Of a stretch of 64,000 bases of DNA, positions 43,160 to 52,111 are shown in pieces. Every line of letters begins with the position of its first letter. The first letter of the stretch is position 1. The notes under the pieces are model-generated. The model did not search any database. It saw nothing but the letters and a program-made list of their open reading frames with translations, and had not been told where the DNA came from. The stretch covers positions 1-64,000 of the forward strand of contig JAAXOC010000065.1 in assembly GCA_014237145.1 (NCBI GenBank), given 5' to 3'. This DNA comes from ANME-2 cluster archaeon (GTDB taxonomy: Archaea > Halobacteriota > Methanosarcinia > Methanosarcinales > Methanocomedenaceae). A program made the translations under genes and the position numbers.

Positions 43160-43760
43160 CTTTCATCAACCTGGAACAAACCTCCAGGTCCTCCATCGTA
43201 TTAACATTCACAGCCAGCCTGTGGTTCTCAAGTATATAATTATAATCTTCCTGCTCCTTGCGTATATTGTCAGCATCAAGGATATTTATTCCAGAAGGTA
43301 CGATCAACTGTCCATCCTTGTTAAAAACCGTATCGGGCCGCAGCCCATTGCTCCTGCAAATTGACAACAGGCTATATACAGAAAGCGCAGGTTGGGACAC
43401 CTCATTGTACCTTTGTATTATTTCATCTATCATCTTAGAAGTGATCAGGGGCAGGTCGGCCATGACCATAATAACCGGTCCTTTGATGCCTGCCTCCTCA
43501 ACAGCAGCTACCATATCAAAAACATAACCACTTCCGGGTGTATTGATCACATGGATGTCAAGGCTGCAATCTTCAAGCCATTTCAGGGTATCAGGCCCGT
43601 TGGAAGAAGCTGCTATATATATCCGGTCCACATGCCTGGCCCCTGCCAAAACATCAAGTACGTATTCAATGAGTTTCTTGCCATTGATCTCAAGCATGGG
43701 CTTTTCGATAGGCAGCTTCATGCGGCTGCCCCGTCCGCCTGCCATCACCAGGGCATCCAT
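43146..43760 (-). CDS. cobY: adenosylcobinamide-phosphate guanylyltransferase
   Basis: A 204-residue nucleotidyltransferase with the N-terminal MDALVMAGGRGSRM GTP-binding loop, PMLEINGKKLIEYVLD, INTPGSGYVFDM and VMADLPLITSKMI with the metal-binding Asp. CobY is the archaeal, CobU-unrelated enzyme that converts AdoCbi-phosphate to AdoCbi-GDP. Its start overlaps the end of cobS by 16 bases. Length is right for the family. Confidence 0.88.
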   Translation of the reverse strand: MDALVMAGGRGSRMKLPIEKPMLEINGKKLIEYVLDVLAGARHVDRIYIAASSNGPDTLKWLEDCSLDIHVINTPGSGYVFDMVAAVEEAGIKGPVIMVMADLPLITSKMIDEIIQRYNEVSQPALSVYSLLSICRSNGLRPDTVFNKDGQLIVPSGINILDADNIRKEQEDYNYILENHRLAVNVNTMEDLEVCSRLMKDDGF

Positions 43761-44539
43761 GCTACCAGTCCCCCCGCATAGATGGTGAATATAGTTCCAA
43801 GTGCCACCATGCGCGCCAGTTCATTGGAAGTACCGATACAATCCCCGTTAATTCCTCCGAAATGCCGTTTCGATATCACTAACACAACAACAGATGACAG
43901 CATTGCCATCACCAGTACAACAAGTCCTGCCATCCCCATCGCCACCGTACAGACAAGCGCCGAAATAAGAAAACTTACCAACAACTGCCAGGGACCGGTA
44001 TTATCTGCTATCACAGACCCCATCCCCTGGTGAATGGGCTGTCCCGGGCAGGCAGTTGTGATCATGGAGTGTTTGGATGCCACTTCAGCCACAAGCAGGG
44101 ATATGCCAATTCCAAATCCCCAACGAGTGCCTATCTCAAGTGTTGCAAGTGACTGGATGAACACAAATAAAAGTAAAAAATAGAATACAATAAAGGCAAC
44201 ACCACCAGTACCTAGAGCCATGTCCTTTAATGCTCTGACCTTTTTTTCCCTGCTGCCGTGGGCAGTGATACCATCCCCGAAATCAGACAGGGCGTCAAGG
44301 TGGTTGAAACCTGTAAATAAATAAATTGATATGATCATCAGTACTGAAAAAATACCTGGCTGGCCGGGAAGCAGGACCATTAATATGGTAGCTATTACTC
44401 CCAGGATTATGCCGATAAGTACCCCTGCCACAGGGAAAAGGTATGTCCGTTTTTGAAGGTGCACGAACCTGTCAGTTTTCCCGGCCGGTAATGTAGTTAA
44501 AAACCCAATAGCACCCAGTAGTCCGTCAAACAGGTTCAT
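43745..44539 (-). CDS. cobS: adenosylcobinamide-GDP ribazoletransferase
   Basis: A 264-residue membrane protein with about six helices and the CobS signature FNHLDALSDFGDGITAHGSREKK near residue 80, an acidic metal-binding site, followed by KALKDMALGTGGV (here VRALKDMALGTGG) and KRHFGGINGDCIGTSNE near 235. It joins alpha-ribazole or its phosphate to AdoCbi-GDP, the last step of the nucleotide-loop pathway. The start overlaps cobZ by 4 bases. Confidence 0.9.
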   Translation of the reverse strand: MNLFDGLLGAIGFLTTLPAGKTDRFVHLQKRTYLFPVAGVLIGIILGVIATILMVLLPGQPGIFSVLMIISIYLFTGFNHLDALSDFGDGITAHGSREKKVRALKDMALGTGGVAFIVFYFLLLFVFIQSLATLEIGTRWGFGIGISLLVAEVASKHSMITTACPGQPIHQGMGSVIADNTGPWQLLVSFLISALVCTVAMGMAGLVVLVMAMLSSVVVLVISKRHFGGINGDCIGTSNELARMVALGTIFTIYAGGLVAWMPW

Positions 44540-45057
44540 ACCCCCGCCCTGGTATACATGCTTGAGGATACTCCGCCGATAAGACCTGCTATCACATCAT
44601 CCATAAAGGGTCCAAGCTCACTGATAATGCCGGGTTTGAGTTTGTCGAACCTCACATACTCGAACATACCCTTGTGTCCGGCTATGTATGTGGCTATGCT
44701 CATGCCCAGCACTTCATCACATACCAAAAATGTCAGGTCCCTTTCATACGAGTCCCTGCTAAGGTTGGGCAGCTCGCCTGCCTTGCCTGCCTGTTCAAGC
44801 AGGATGCCCGCATAGACCAGGATACACAGGTTGGGGTCGCTTAAGGCCACGTCCAGTTCTTGCTTGAACACTGCTTCAGCCTTTTCTTTTGTCTCTATCC
44901 CGGGATGGGGGACATAGAGTTCCATGGCAGCTGAGAGGAGCATTTCTTCAGTTAGTCCAATTCCTGAGAGGATATCCCTGATATCACGGTCGAATGTGGT
45001 GTCGATCACTTCAGGAGTATCACTTTTTTCTGCCACCGGGCTGTCTGAGAGTTTCAT
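44536..45057 (-). CDS. cobZ: alpha-ribazole phosphatase CobZ
   Basis: A 173-residue protein of the archaeal CobZ family, related to phosphatidylglycerophosphatase A: LSGIGLTEEMLLSAAMELYV, YERDLTFLVCDEVLGMSIAT, KGMFEYVRFDKLKPGIISEL and GPFMDDVIAGLIGGVSSS. In Methanosarcina mazei CobZ removes the 5'-phosphate of alpha-ribazole phosphate. Its position between cbiB and cobS supports this role. A short N-terminal extension with VIDTTFDRDIRD precedes the core. Confidence 0.82.
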   Translation of the reverse strand: MKLSDSPVAEKSDTPEVIDTTFDRDIRDILSGIGLTEEMLLSAAMELYVPHPGIETKEKAEAVFKQELDVALSDPNLCILVYAGILLEQAGKAGELPNLSRDSYERDLTFLVCDEVLGMSIATYIAGHKGMFEYVRFDKLKPGIISELGPFMDDVIAGLIGGVSSSMYTRAGV

Positions 45058-45079
45058 GTTAATTCACTTTTTATCCTGT

Positions 45080-46033
45080 TCATCTTATAAGGGTTCCCAT
45101 CTGAATTAAATATATTACAACCGTGGTCGACATAAACAGCAGTACCGAAGCCATGCCCACCAGCTTATTAGCCCGTGCAATATCTGCAGCCACAGGCAGG
45201 CTAAAATCTCCACCGAGCACATAATGCCCCTGTTTTTCCAGCCGTACTCCCAGTGCCCCCGCAGTCGAGGCCATGGGCCAGCCAGAGTTTGGTGAGGGTG
45301 TTTGTCCCCTGTACTTCAGGCATGTCCTGATGGCATGTACCGGGCTTCCTGTAAATACAGCCCCTACAACAATAAATATCAGGGACAATCTGGCAGGTAT
45401 CCAGTTGAGGATGTCGTCAAAACGGGCAGATGCCCATCCCAGTTCAATAAATTCCTTGTTCCTGTATCCCACCATGGAATCCAGGGTGTTCACTGCCTTA
45501 TACGCAAGGGCCCCTGGCAGACCCAGGATAAGATAAAAAAACAGCGGCGACAGGATCGTATCCACAAAATTCTCAGAGACCGACTCGATCACTGCTGATG
45601 CTATGTGTGGCTCATCCATACCTGACGTATCCCTGCTCACCAGTGCCTTCAGGTCATTCCGTGCTGCATCCGGATGACCAGATAGCAATCCTGTCATGAT
45701 CCCGTTCCCGGAAGTCAGCAGCATCCGAAACGAGAATGTGGATTTCAGGAAATAGGCCATTAACAGCAATGTAATAGTTTTAGGTAGAATGAATTGTGTG
45801 CTCACAACCAGCAGACCTGCCAGAAAGGATATACCTGTCATAGCCGCAACCATAAACATCCCGAAACTCTTATCCTTAAACCCGGTGGCCAGACCCTGGA
45901 GGGATATGATACCCTTTCCCATCCAGACCACAGGATGAAGAATGCCTGGCGGTTCACCGAACAGGACATCCATGGCAATAGCCAGCACCAGTACCTCAAT
46001 ACTGTAGGTAAAGATAGCATCCGGCATATTCAT
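45080..46033 (-). CDS. cbiB: adenosylcobinamide-phosphate synthase CbiB
   Basis: A 317-residue membrane protein with FGEPPGILHPVVWMGKGI near residue 25, RDTSGMDEPHIASAVIESVSEN near 130, GALAYKAVNTLDSMVGYRN and PNSGWPMASTAGALGVRLEK, all hallmarks of CbiB/CobD(Pseudomonas naming). It amidates adenosylcobyric acid with aminopropanol phosphate. The start overlaps the cobD stop by 4 bases, matching the flow of product from CobD. Confidence 0.9.
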   Translation of the reverse strand: MNMPDAIFTYSIEVLVLAIAMDVLFGEPPGILHPVVWMGKGIISLQGLATGFKDKSFGMFMVAAMTGISFLAGLLVVSTQFILPKTITLLLMAYFLKSTFSFRMLLTSGNGIMTGLLSGHPDAARNDLKALVSRDTSGMDEPHIASAVIESVSENFVDTILSPLFFYLILGLPGALAYKAVNTLDSMVGYRNKEFIELGWASARFDDILNWIPARLSLIFIVVGAVFTGSPVHAIRTCLKYRGQTPSPNSGWPMASTAGALGVRLEKQGHYVLGGDFSLPVAADIARANKLVGMASVLLFMSTTVVIYLIQMGTLIR

Positions 46034-47487
46034 AACATGGGTTCCATTACTTTTTTCCAGATGTCTTTGATATCTTCCGGTTTACCCTCGCAGGCCATCA
46101 ATGCTTCAAGGATGGGATTGGCAACTTCAGGGCGGTGTACCAGGTCACACCCTTCACAGCTCCACACCTGCCCGCCCGTTGACCTTTCGACCATATGACC
46201 TCCGGTCCTTTCATCATTACAGGGATAGAAAGGACAGAAACAGAATGTACAGTCCTGGCCCTCAAAATGGCAGGGATAGTATTCACAGTTGGTCCTGCTG
46301 GCGATCTTACCCTTGTGAAGGGCCTCATCTATCTTCATCTCTGCCTGTTCCCTGCCCCACTGGGTGACTGATTCGGCCAGTGCATCTATCAGTTTTTGGT
46401 TATCTTCCCGGATCCTTACCGCCACCCTGATATAGTCCCTGCCAACCCGCCTGAATGATCCGCAGTCACGTATAAGGATTCCAAGACTGCGCAAGCGCAG
46501 GTCGATCTCCCTGGAATCCATGCTGAAATCCCGTATCCTGACCATGATGAAGTTGGTATCGCTGGGCAGCGGGTCAAAACCCCTTACAAGGGATAGATGG
46601 TTCATCAACCAGTCCCGCTCAGTATGGATCAACTCTCTTGAACGTTCAAGGTACGATGGGTCAGCAGCATGTTTTTCCAGCAACCAGGTACCCAGGGCTG
46701 TAGATATTGTACCCAAATTCCAGGGTATCCTGACATTTTCCATCCGGTTTGCCACATCAGGATGTGCAATACCGTACCCGATCCTGACCCCTGGAATGGC
46801 AAATACCTTGGTAAGGGAACGCATAATTATAATAAAGGGGTTCTCGTTAACCTTCACAGCCATGCTGTGGCCAGGGTCAGCGAGTTCAATGAATGCTTCA
46901 TCGATTATCAGGAATGTTTCATTTTCCTGGCACTTCAGGGCCAGTTTTTCCAGCTCCGGCTTTGGGATAAGCGTGCCGGTTGGATTATTCGGATTGCATA
47001 TGAACACAGCTTTTGACGCAGCAAGCATCTCATCGGTAATAAACCCGATATTGCGGTACACGTTCCTGTACTCGATGTGTTTTGGTACTGCACCCATCAG
47101 TTTAATGTTTAGCTCATATTCACCAAAAGTAGGTTGGGGCAATATTACAGTATCACCCACGTTCAGGATGGTCTCGGCTATTAGTCTTATCAGCTCGGAA
47201 GAGCCATTGGCAGGAATAATATTTTCAGGATCCACGCCTGCAAATACGGCAGCTGCCCTCTTAAAATCCGGATAACGATTGTCAGGATACCACTCAATAT
47301 CATTAATTGCATGTATTGCAATTTTTTCGATTGCCCCCATATCAGGTGGACCTAAGGGGTTGAAGTTGGCACTGAAATCCAGTAATTCGGTCATGTTCTG
47401 TCTGGCATTTTCAGCAAACCGGCCGCCATGAGTACATTTCTGGATTTCGGCTACGGTTTTTCTAAAGGATCGATCAACATGCCTCAC
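46030..47487 (-). CDS. cobD: threonine-phosphate decarboxylase with Cys-rich C-terminal domain
   Basis: The first 370 residues are a fold-type I PLP enzyme: DFSANFNPLGPPD, ANGSSELIRLIAETI, FICNPNNPTGT, LIIDEAFIEL and MRSLTKVFAIPGVRIGYG with the PLP lysine. The remaining 115 residues hold a Cys-rich domain (CEYYPCHFEGQDCTFCFCPFYPCNDE, split here as CEYYPCHF then CTFCFCPFYPC, and later CEGCDLVH). The equivalent protein of Methanosarcina mazei is a bifunctional L-threonine kinase and threonine-phosphate decarboxylase whose extra domain is required for the kinase step; the same is likely here. First gene of the operon. Confidence 0.88.
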   Translation of the reverse strand: MRHVDRSFRKTVAEIQKCTHGGRFAENARQNMTELLDFSANFNPLGPPDMGAIEKIAIHAINDIEWYPDNRYPDFKRAAAVFAGVDPENIIPANGSSELIRLIAETILNVGDTVILPQPTFGEYELNIKLMGAVPKHIEYRNVYRNIGFITDEMLAASKAVFICNPNNPTGTLIPKPELEKLALKCQENETFLIIDEAFIELADPGHSMAVKVNENPFIIIMRSLTKVFAIPGVRIGYGIAHPDVANRMENVRIPWNLGTISTALGTWLLEKHAADPSYLERSRELIHTERDWLMNHLSLVRGFDPLPSDTNFIMVRIRDFSMDSREIDLRLRSLGILIRDCGSFRRVGRDYIRVAVRIREDNQKLIDALAESVTQWGREQAEMKIDEALHKGKIASRTNCEYYPCHFEGQDCTFCFCPFYPCNDERTGGHMVERSTGGQVWSCEGCDLVHRPEVANPILEALMACEGKPEDIKDIWKKVMEPML

Positions 47488-47638
47488 AATTTGGAGAATG
47501 GGGTGCTTTACTCATAACTATTTCGTATTCAATGTTAAGATACATACTCAATTTTATTTCTGATATGCGGAATAGATTTATATCTAAGTAGACAATATAG
47601 TATATAAGAGGGGTAAAAATTGAAGGAAGTCGATATTA

Positions 47639-48034
47639 GTGAAAATTCGAGTTGTAAGTTCAAAGGACGAAATTAGCACATTGGATTCAGATGAACAGAT
47701 AGTACACCTAGCTTTCAGGCCTTCCAACAAAGACATTTTTGCCCTGGCCAATAGATGTCCCGGGCTCAAGGCACTTCACATTCCAAGTTCCTATAAAAAG
47801 ACTGTTTCTAAGTCTATTGGAATGTTTTTGGAAATGCAACAAATCAAGCTTATGGAAGGCGATGTATGGGGACACCGCAAGGATATTAACGAATACTACG
47901 AGATCAAGGCAAGTATCATGGATCGGATCAGCGATCTGAAGAAGGAAGGAGTTTCTGAAAAGAAGATACACACTAAAATGACTGAGGAGACTCGACTAAG
48001 TCCTGATCTTATCAGCTTCCTCATTAAAAATTAA
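47639..48034 (+). CDS. DUF1699 family protein
   Basis: A 131-residue protein from GTG 47639: KIRVVSSKDEISTLDSDEQI, LAFRPSNKDIFALANRCPGL, HIPSSYKKTVSKSI and MEGDVWGHRKDINEYYEI. DUF1699 is a small family of Methanosarcinales and relatives, function unknown to me. The C-terminal helix pair (SDLKKEGVSEKKIHTKM) looks like a recognition-type helical module, so nucleic-acid binding is possible. It ends just before the convergent tRNA-Arg. Confidence 0.8.
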   Translation: MKIRVVSSKDEISTLDSDEQIVHLAFRPSNKDIFALANRCPGLKALHIPSSYKKTVSKSIGMFLEMQQIKLMEGDVWGHRKDINEYYEIKASIMDRISDLKKEGVSEKKIHTKMTEETRLSPDLISFLIKN

Positions 48035-48051
48035 TCTGACAATAATAATAG

Positions 48052-48159
48052 CGGACTCGCCGCGATTCGAACACGGGTCTGCGGGTATCTACACCAGCCG
48101 CCAGTTTTGACGGTACGGTTCCGAAGCCCGCTAGGATATCCTGGCTACCCTACGAGTCC
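48052..48159 (-). tRNA. tRNA-Arg(UCG) with 34-base intron
   Basis: On the minus strand from 48159: acceptor GGACTCG pairs perfectly with CGAGTCC; D arm GGGTAGCCAGGATATCCT; anticodon stem GCGGG with CCCGC; loop CTTCGG with anticodon TCG; T arm CCGTG TTCGAAT CGCGG. A 34-base intron lies after position 37 (bases 48087-48120), the canonical archaeal site, and would be removed by the EndA encoded at 58154. CCA is not encoded. A 21-bp tandem repeat abuts its 5' end. Confidence 0.9.
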
Positions 48160-48160
48160 A

Positions 48161-48265
48161 CAACGTGTTTTGATAAAAACCCAACGTGTTTTGATAAAAA
48201 CCCAAAGTGTTTTGATAAAAACCCAAAGTGTTTTGATAAAAACCCAAAGTGTTTTGATAAAAAAC
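48161..48265. repeat. 21-bp tandem repeat, five copies, directly upstream of tRNA-Arg
   Basis: Units begin at 48161, 48182, 48203, 48224 and 48245. The unit is CAA(C/A)GTGTTTTGATAAAAACC or one base different. On the tRNA's strand each unit reads GGTTTTTATCAAAAC, which contains a TATA-like TTTTTATC. Since the array starts 2 bases from the tRNA 5' end, one or two copies occupy the promoter. The plus-strand frame through it is an artefact of the repeat. Confidence 0.9.
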
Positions 48266-48369
48266 ATCATAGAGGATTGCAAATCCTCTTAAGCGAGTGA
48301 ATCATATAAAAAGTTATTCACAACAGCTATATCCAAGTTTTTAAGTGTCATCTGTATAAATAAGAATTC

Positions 48370-50181
48370 ATGCAACCTGCCGGAAATATCCATGATCCCC
48401 TACACGGGCATATTCCCATAAGCCATCTGGAGTCTCTTCTTATCGGGACCCGTGAGATGCAACGGCTGCGGCGTATCCAGCAGTTGGGGCTTGCAGATAT
48501 TGCATTTCCAGGTGCCAACCACACCAGGTATGAGCACAGCATAGGTGCTATGTATGTGGCAAACCTTATCGCACGAACCCTGGGACTGGATGAAACCGAA
48601 GTGCAGAAGGTAAGAGTGGCTGCATTGCTGCACGATGTAGGGCATTCCGCGTTCTCCCACTCTGTAGAGGCAGTACTGGCAAGGAACCCGGATTATATGC
48701 CTGTGATAAACGGGATACGATTTTCCAGCCATGAAACGTTCACGGCCCACATAATTACAAATAATTTCCCAATGTATGACAGCATAGCAGGTGAGGTAAT
48801 ATCCCAATTCGGGGTCGATGTCAATGTTTTCTTCAAAGAGGTCTCTGCAATGGCTACAGGGGATGTTGAGAATTCAGGGAAACCCTATCTATCCCAGATA
48901 GTGTCTGGTGATATCGATGCCGACAGGATCGATTTTCTCATGCGTGATTCATACCATACAGGTGTGTCCCTGGGACTGATCGATGTGGAGCAGATCGTCG
49001 GCAGCCTGATCCTGGATAACGACCGCATTGTGCTGGGTGGTACTGATAGTTATGAGGAAGATATGGCCATAGCGGCAGCAGAATCAATGCTTATTGCCCG
49101 CTCACACCACTATTCTGCCATTATCCATAATCCGGTAACCCAGAGCGTTCGTGCAATGCTGCTCAGGGCCCTGGAAGATACCCTTGATACGATGGATGAT
49201 CGCACTGCCATTGTACTGAGTCTCTCTGAGTTCTTTACGATCTTTAATGATGGCGACCTGCTGGATTTTATCAGGCAGCAAGGTCCCCCTTCTGCAAGGG
49301 ATATGCTCCAGCGCATCAGGGAAGGGAGGATATGTAATACTGCTGTACGGTTCAACCAGAAAACACTAAAACCCAGTATAAGGATGGCACTGTCCACTAT
49401 TGCACGCTACGGTGCTGCCAAGAAGATGTTCGAGCGGGAATTGGCTAAGCGCTTTTCCCGGCACTATGGCATACCTGTGCTGATCGACCTGTCAGTAGCA
49501 AAGGGTGTACCAAAGGGCACCCGTATCCTGAGGGGTGGGGAAGAACACTTCCTGTATGATGAATCGGCCCTTGCCAATGGCCTGGTAAGGTCCATATCCC
49601 GCCAGATATCCCTGTGTGTGTTCTCAGGAATAAAACCAGGGGAACTGGAGGTCATATCCGGTGACATACTGGCCACGATCGAGGAGCTGTCCCCTGACCT
49701 TTTACGTTTTATCAGGAACGAGAAATACCTGAACATCGAAGGCGTTATGCTGCTGTTCTACTGCCTGCATAACATGTTCTCCAAGGAAGATGGTACGCGA
49801 TTGTTGATCCCGCGCATCAGGAACATTACCTGTCTGTACGAGTTGGTCAGGCACCTGGGACTGCAGGAACGTCTGGGTAACCTGCTGGATTACCGCTTCC
49901 ATGACAGGTACGGGTTCCCCTATTCGGACAGCCTGTTCGAGGATATCCAGAAATTGACAGCCATGGGCCTGGTGGACGAGGACCTGCGTTATTATGACAT
50001 GAATGGTCACTGGTCCCAGAGATATGAATATGTACTGAGCAGGGAGGGTGTTGAGTACGGGAAGAGTATCGCAGGGTATTATCCTAAAGAGATGAAACAA
50101 ATAAGCGATTACCTGGACCGGCACAAACACGAGATACCCAGGGATATGGTGTACATACACACGGACAGGTACAACCGATAA
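48370..50181 (+). CDS. HD-domain phosphohydrolase, dNTPase/SAMHD1-like
   Basis: A 603-residue protein: IHDPLHGHIPISHLESLLI at the start, QRLRRIQQLGLADIAFPGANHTRYEHSIG (first metal His, shown in part), AALLHDVGHSAFSHSVE with the HD pair near residue 92, and SGDIDADRIDFLMRDSYHTG near 180. This order is that of SAMHD1-type deoxynucleotide triphosphohydrolases. The C-terminal 300 residues are an additional domain ending in a winged-helix-like region (ALTA-like MGLVDEDLRYYD). It may control dNTP pools or act in defence; substrate not readable. Monocistronic. Confidence 0.85.
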   Translation: MQPAGNIHDPLHGHIPISHLESLLIGTREMQRLRRIQQLGLADIAFPGANHTRYEHSIGAMYVANLIARTLGLDETEVQKVRVAALLHDVGHSAFSHSVEAVLARNPDYMPVINGIRFSSHETFTAHIITNNFPMYDSIAGEVISQFGVDVNVFFKEVSAMATGDVENSGKPYLSQIVSGDIDADRIDFLMRDSYHTGVSLGLIDVEQIVGSLILDNDRIVLGGTDSYEEDMAIAAAESMLIARSHHYSAIIHNPVTQSVRAMLLRALEDTLDTMDDRTAIVLSLSEFFTIFNDGDLLDFIRQQGPPSARDMLQRIREGRICNTAVRFNQKTLKPSIRMALSTIARYGAAKKMFERELAKRFSRHYGIPVLIDLSVAKGVPKGTRILRGGEEHFLYDESALANGLVRSISRQISLCVFSGIKPGELEVISGDILATIEELSPDLLRFIRNEKYLNIEGVMLLFYCLHNMFSKEDGTRLLIPRIRNITCLYELVRHLGLQERLGNLLDYRFHDRYGFPYSDSLFEDIQKLTAMGLVDEDLRYYDMNGHWSQRYEYVLSREGVEYGKSIAGYYPKEMKQISDYLDRHKHEIPRDMVYIHTDRYNR

Positions 50182-50287
50182 TGTGGAAAATGGAAGGTGT
50201 GGAGGGGGCTTGAACCCCCACCGGAATATTCTATTACTCCATTCTACTCCTGCATATTCTACTCCTCTCCACTCTTCTATACTCCAT

Positions 50288-51781
50288 CTACTCCCTGCGC
50301 CCCAGTAGATAGACCATCAGTAACCCAAGAGTAGCGAGAACGGATCCGAAACCGGGCACTCCCGTAGCTTCCTCTTCTGTGGCAGGTAAATCAGGCAAGT
50401 CAGTTCCGGCAGCTACCGCATCCCCTGTGTCCCCTGTTGTTATGGTAATGGAGTGTGCTGAGAAATGTGGTATGGATACCAACACTTCCACATCTTCAGA
50501 ACCCACTACCACTAGGTATTCTGCGGCCCCGTCATCGTCATCAGGGTTCATGATATCGTCGTAATTATCTGCCATCTGTATCTGTTTCCCGTCAAAGAGA
50601 ATAGTGACATTCTCTTTCTGTATGACTTCCAGGATGTCACTGCTGACACTTAAGGAAACAGTGGTGCCCTGGGAGAGTTCAGAGCTGATATTGATACTGA
50701 CAGTATTGTTCTCTACCTGCTCGATAGAGATATTAAGGCTGTCATATACCACGGTACTGCTGGAATTCCCATCCTCGATGTCTACCTCGGCACCTACATC
50801 GCCAGCCATTATACCGGCCGTAACCCGACTGCGGTGGTTGAACTGTGCTTGAGTCATAACGGTTACCGGATGCGTCCTGAACATCAGCTTGGCATCAGTA
50901 ACATTGGCAGTAAAGTTTTTGTTTCCATCAGTCGAAAAGTCAACTGTACCATTTTCATGGCCAATCTGTACCAGCGTGCCGTTAAGTGCACCTGAAAGGT
51001 TTACTGCGTTCTTAGCGTCGTTAACCTCACCCGAAATATCGTCGGACAGCACAAATGTCACGTTCCTGGTTCCTTTCATGTCTACCTTTATCAGTCCGTT
51101 AGGGTTATCGTGGATTTCTAGTGTGATCCTTTCTAATCCATCCTCGTCATCATCAATATCAGATTTGCTCTTCATTTCAAATCGTATCTCAGAACCACTA
51201 TGCTTTATAACCGGAGACCAGTCATCGATTAAGATGCTTGAAAATACAGGAGTAGCACCCAGGGTGAAGTTCGTTATCTCGCCTGTGGAATCATTGTATT
51301 CAAAGGATACATATTTCCCATTTAATTTGTCATCGTCTTCTGCCATGAACTTCATTTGTGTCTTGGGTTTCTTCTCTTTAGCCTCGACATCCGGTTTTTC
51401 AGACTTTTCCGGTTTAATGTCAGCTTGCTGAATTATATCTTCGGTCCCTTCATCAACAATTACTAAAGTCTCTGAACTGATAATAACTTCAGTCTCAGCA
51501 TTAACAATGACTTGATATTCAATGTCGGATTCGTCTTTCAATTCAATATTATAAACGAGTACATTCTTTTCTTTTTCCAGTTCGATCTCCATTACAGTCA
51601 AATTTCCTGTAACATTGAAATCATCGCTGTCACTCAGATACTCTTTTGAAACATTTATTGCATCATCTTCTGTTATCACATCACTATTACCTACTGAATC
51701 TGCTGAAGATATCAGGTTGAAAGATAATGATGCTACGAACAAAATTGAAAATATAATGACTAATCTTTTCAAACTTTCCAT
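50288..51781 (-). CDS. secreted PGF-CTERM surface protein, PepSY-like N-terminus
   Basis: A 497-residue protein with a signal peptide (residues 6-25), a PepSY-like segment (ITEDDAINVSKEYL ... VYNIELKDESDIEYQVIVNA), a Lys/Glu-rich linker, then a beta-rich region beginning YVSFEYNDSTGEITNFTLG that parallels the protein at 21271-22476, and a C-terminal ATGVPGFGSVLATLG helix ending LGRRE, the PGF-CTERM anchor. Many NxS/T sites suggest N-glycosylation. It is probably a surface protein anchored by archaeosortase. Transcribed divergently from ccmD/ccmE. Confidence 0.8.
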   Translation of the reverse strand: MESLKRLVIIFSILFVASLSFNLISSADSVGNSDVITEDDAINVSKEYLSDSDDFNVTGNLTVMEIELEKEKNVLVYNIELKDESDIEYQVIVNAETEVIISSETLVIVDEGTEDIIQQADIKPEKSEKPDVEAKEKKPKTQMKFMAEDDDKLNGKYVSFEYNDSTGEITNFTLGATPVFSSILIDDWSPVIKHSGSEIRFEMKSKSDIDDDEDGLERITLEIHDNPNGLIKVDMKGTRNVTFVLSDDISGEVNDAKNAVNLSGALNGTLVQIGHENGTVDFSTDGNKNFTANVTDAKLMFRTHPVTVMTQAQFNHRSRVTAGIMAGDVGAEVDIEDGNSSSTVVYDSLNISIEQVENNTVSINISSELSQGTTVSLSVSSDILEVIQKENVTILFDGKQIQMADNYDDIMNPDDDDGAAEYLVVVGSEDVEVLVSIPHFSAHSITITTGDTGDAVAAGTDLPDLPATEEEATGVPGFGSVLATLGLLMVYLLGRRE

Positions 51782-51935
51782 ATTATCACCTTACATTATT
51801 GAACATGTCCAACTAATTAAAGTTTTCTCAAAAACTAATATAATCTATGATTATTTATATATATACAGTGAAATATCTGGATTAAATATCAGTTCATTAA
51901 TTATAAGTCCCATAAATACATGTAGATTCGATATT

Positions 51936-52091
51936 GTGGAAACTCTAATATCGAATCTGGTATATGCCAGATCCATGTTAACAGCATTTGGTATTGTATG
52001 GGTCGTTTTCCTGGTCTATATATTTATGCTCTTACAGACACGAAAACAGCTCAACAGGCAGATGGAATTATTAGGACACCTTAAGGATTAG
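51936..52091 (+). CDS. ccmD: CcmD-like small membrane protein
   Basis: A 51-residue frame from GTG 51936 (or 38 residues from ATG 51975): one membrane helix FGIVWVVFLVYIFMLLQTR followed by a charged helix KQLNRQMELLGH. This single-helix plus basic tail is the form of CcmD, the small adaptor in heme loading of CcmE. It lies 20 bases before ccmE, which supports the call. A longer frame extends upstream antisense to the PGF-CTERM gene and is not credible. Confidence 0.6.
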   Translation: METLISNLVYARSMLTAFGIVWVVFLVYIFMLLQTRKQLNRQMELLGHLKD

Positions 52092-52111
52092 ATATTCGGA
52101 AAAAAGATACC

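Noticed and set aside
46520-47275. 251-codon plus-strand frame
   Set aside because: Antisense to cobD; no motif and no ribosome-binding site.
47488-47638. Cobalamin riboswitch ahead of cobD
   Set aside because: The 150-base gap is AT-rich and shows no B12-box-like sequence or the expected size of fold.
48161-48265. Possible CRISPR array
   Set aside because: Units are contiguous 21-mers with no spacers.
48107-48292. 61-codon frame encoding repeated VLIKTQ
   Set aside because: It is the translation of the 21-bp intergenic tandem repeat and overlaps the tRNA-Arg gene; no ribosome-binding site.
51615-51935. Upstream extension of the ccmD-like frame
   Set aside because: Antisense to the start of the PGF-CTERM gene and lacks any CcmD resemblance; only the last 51 codons are kept.
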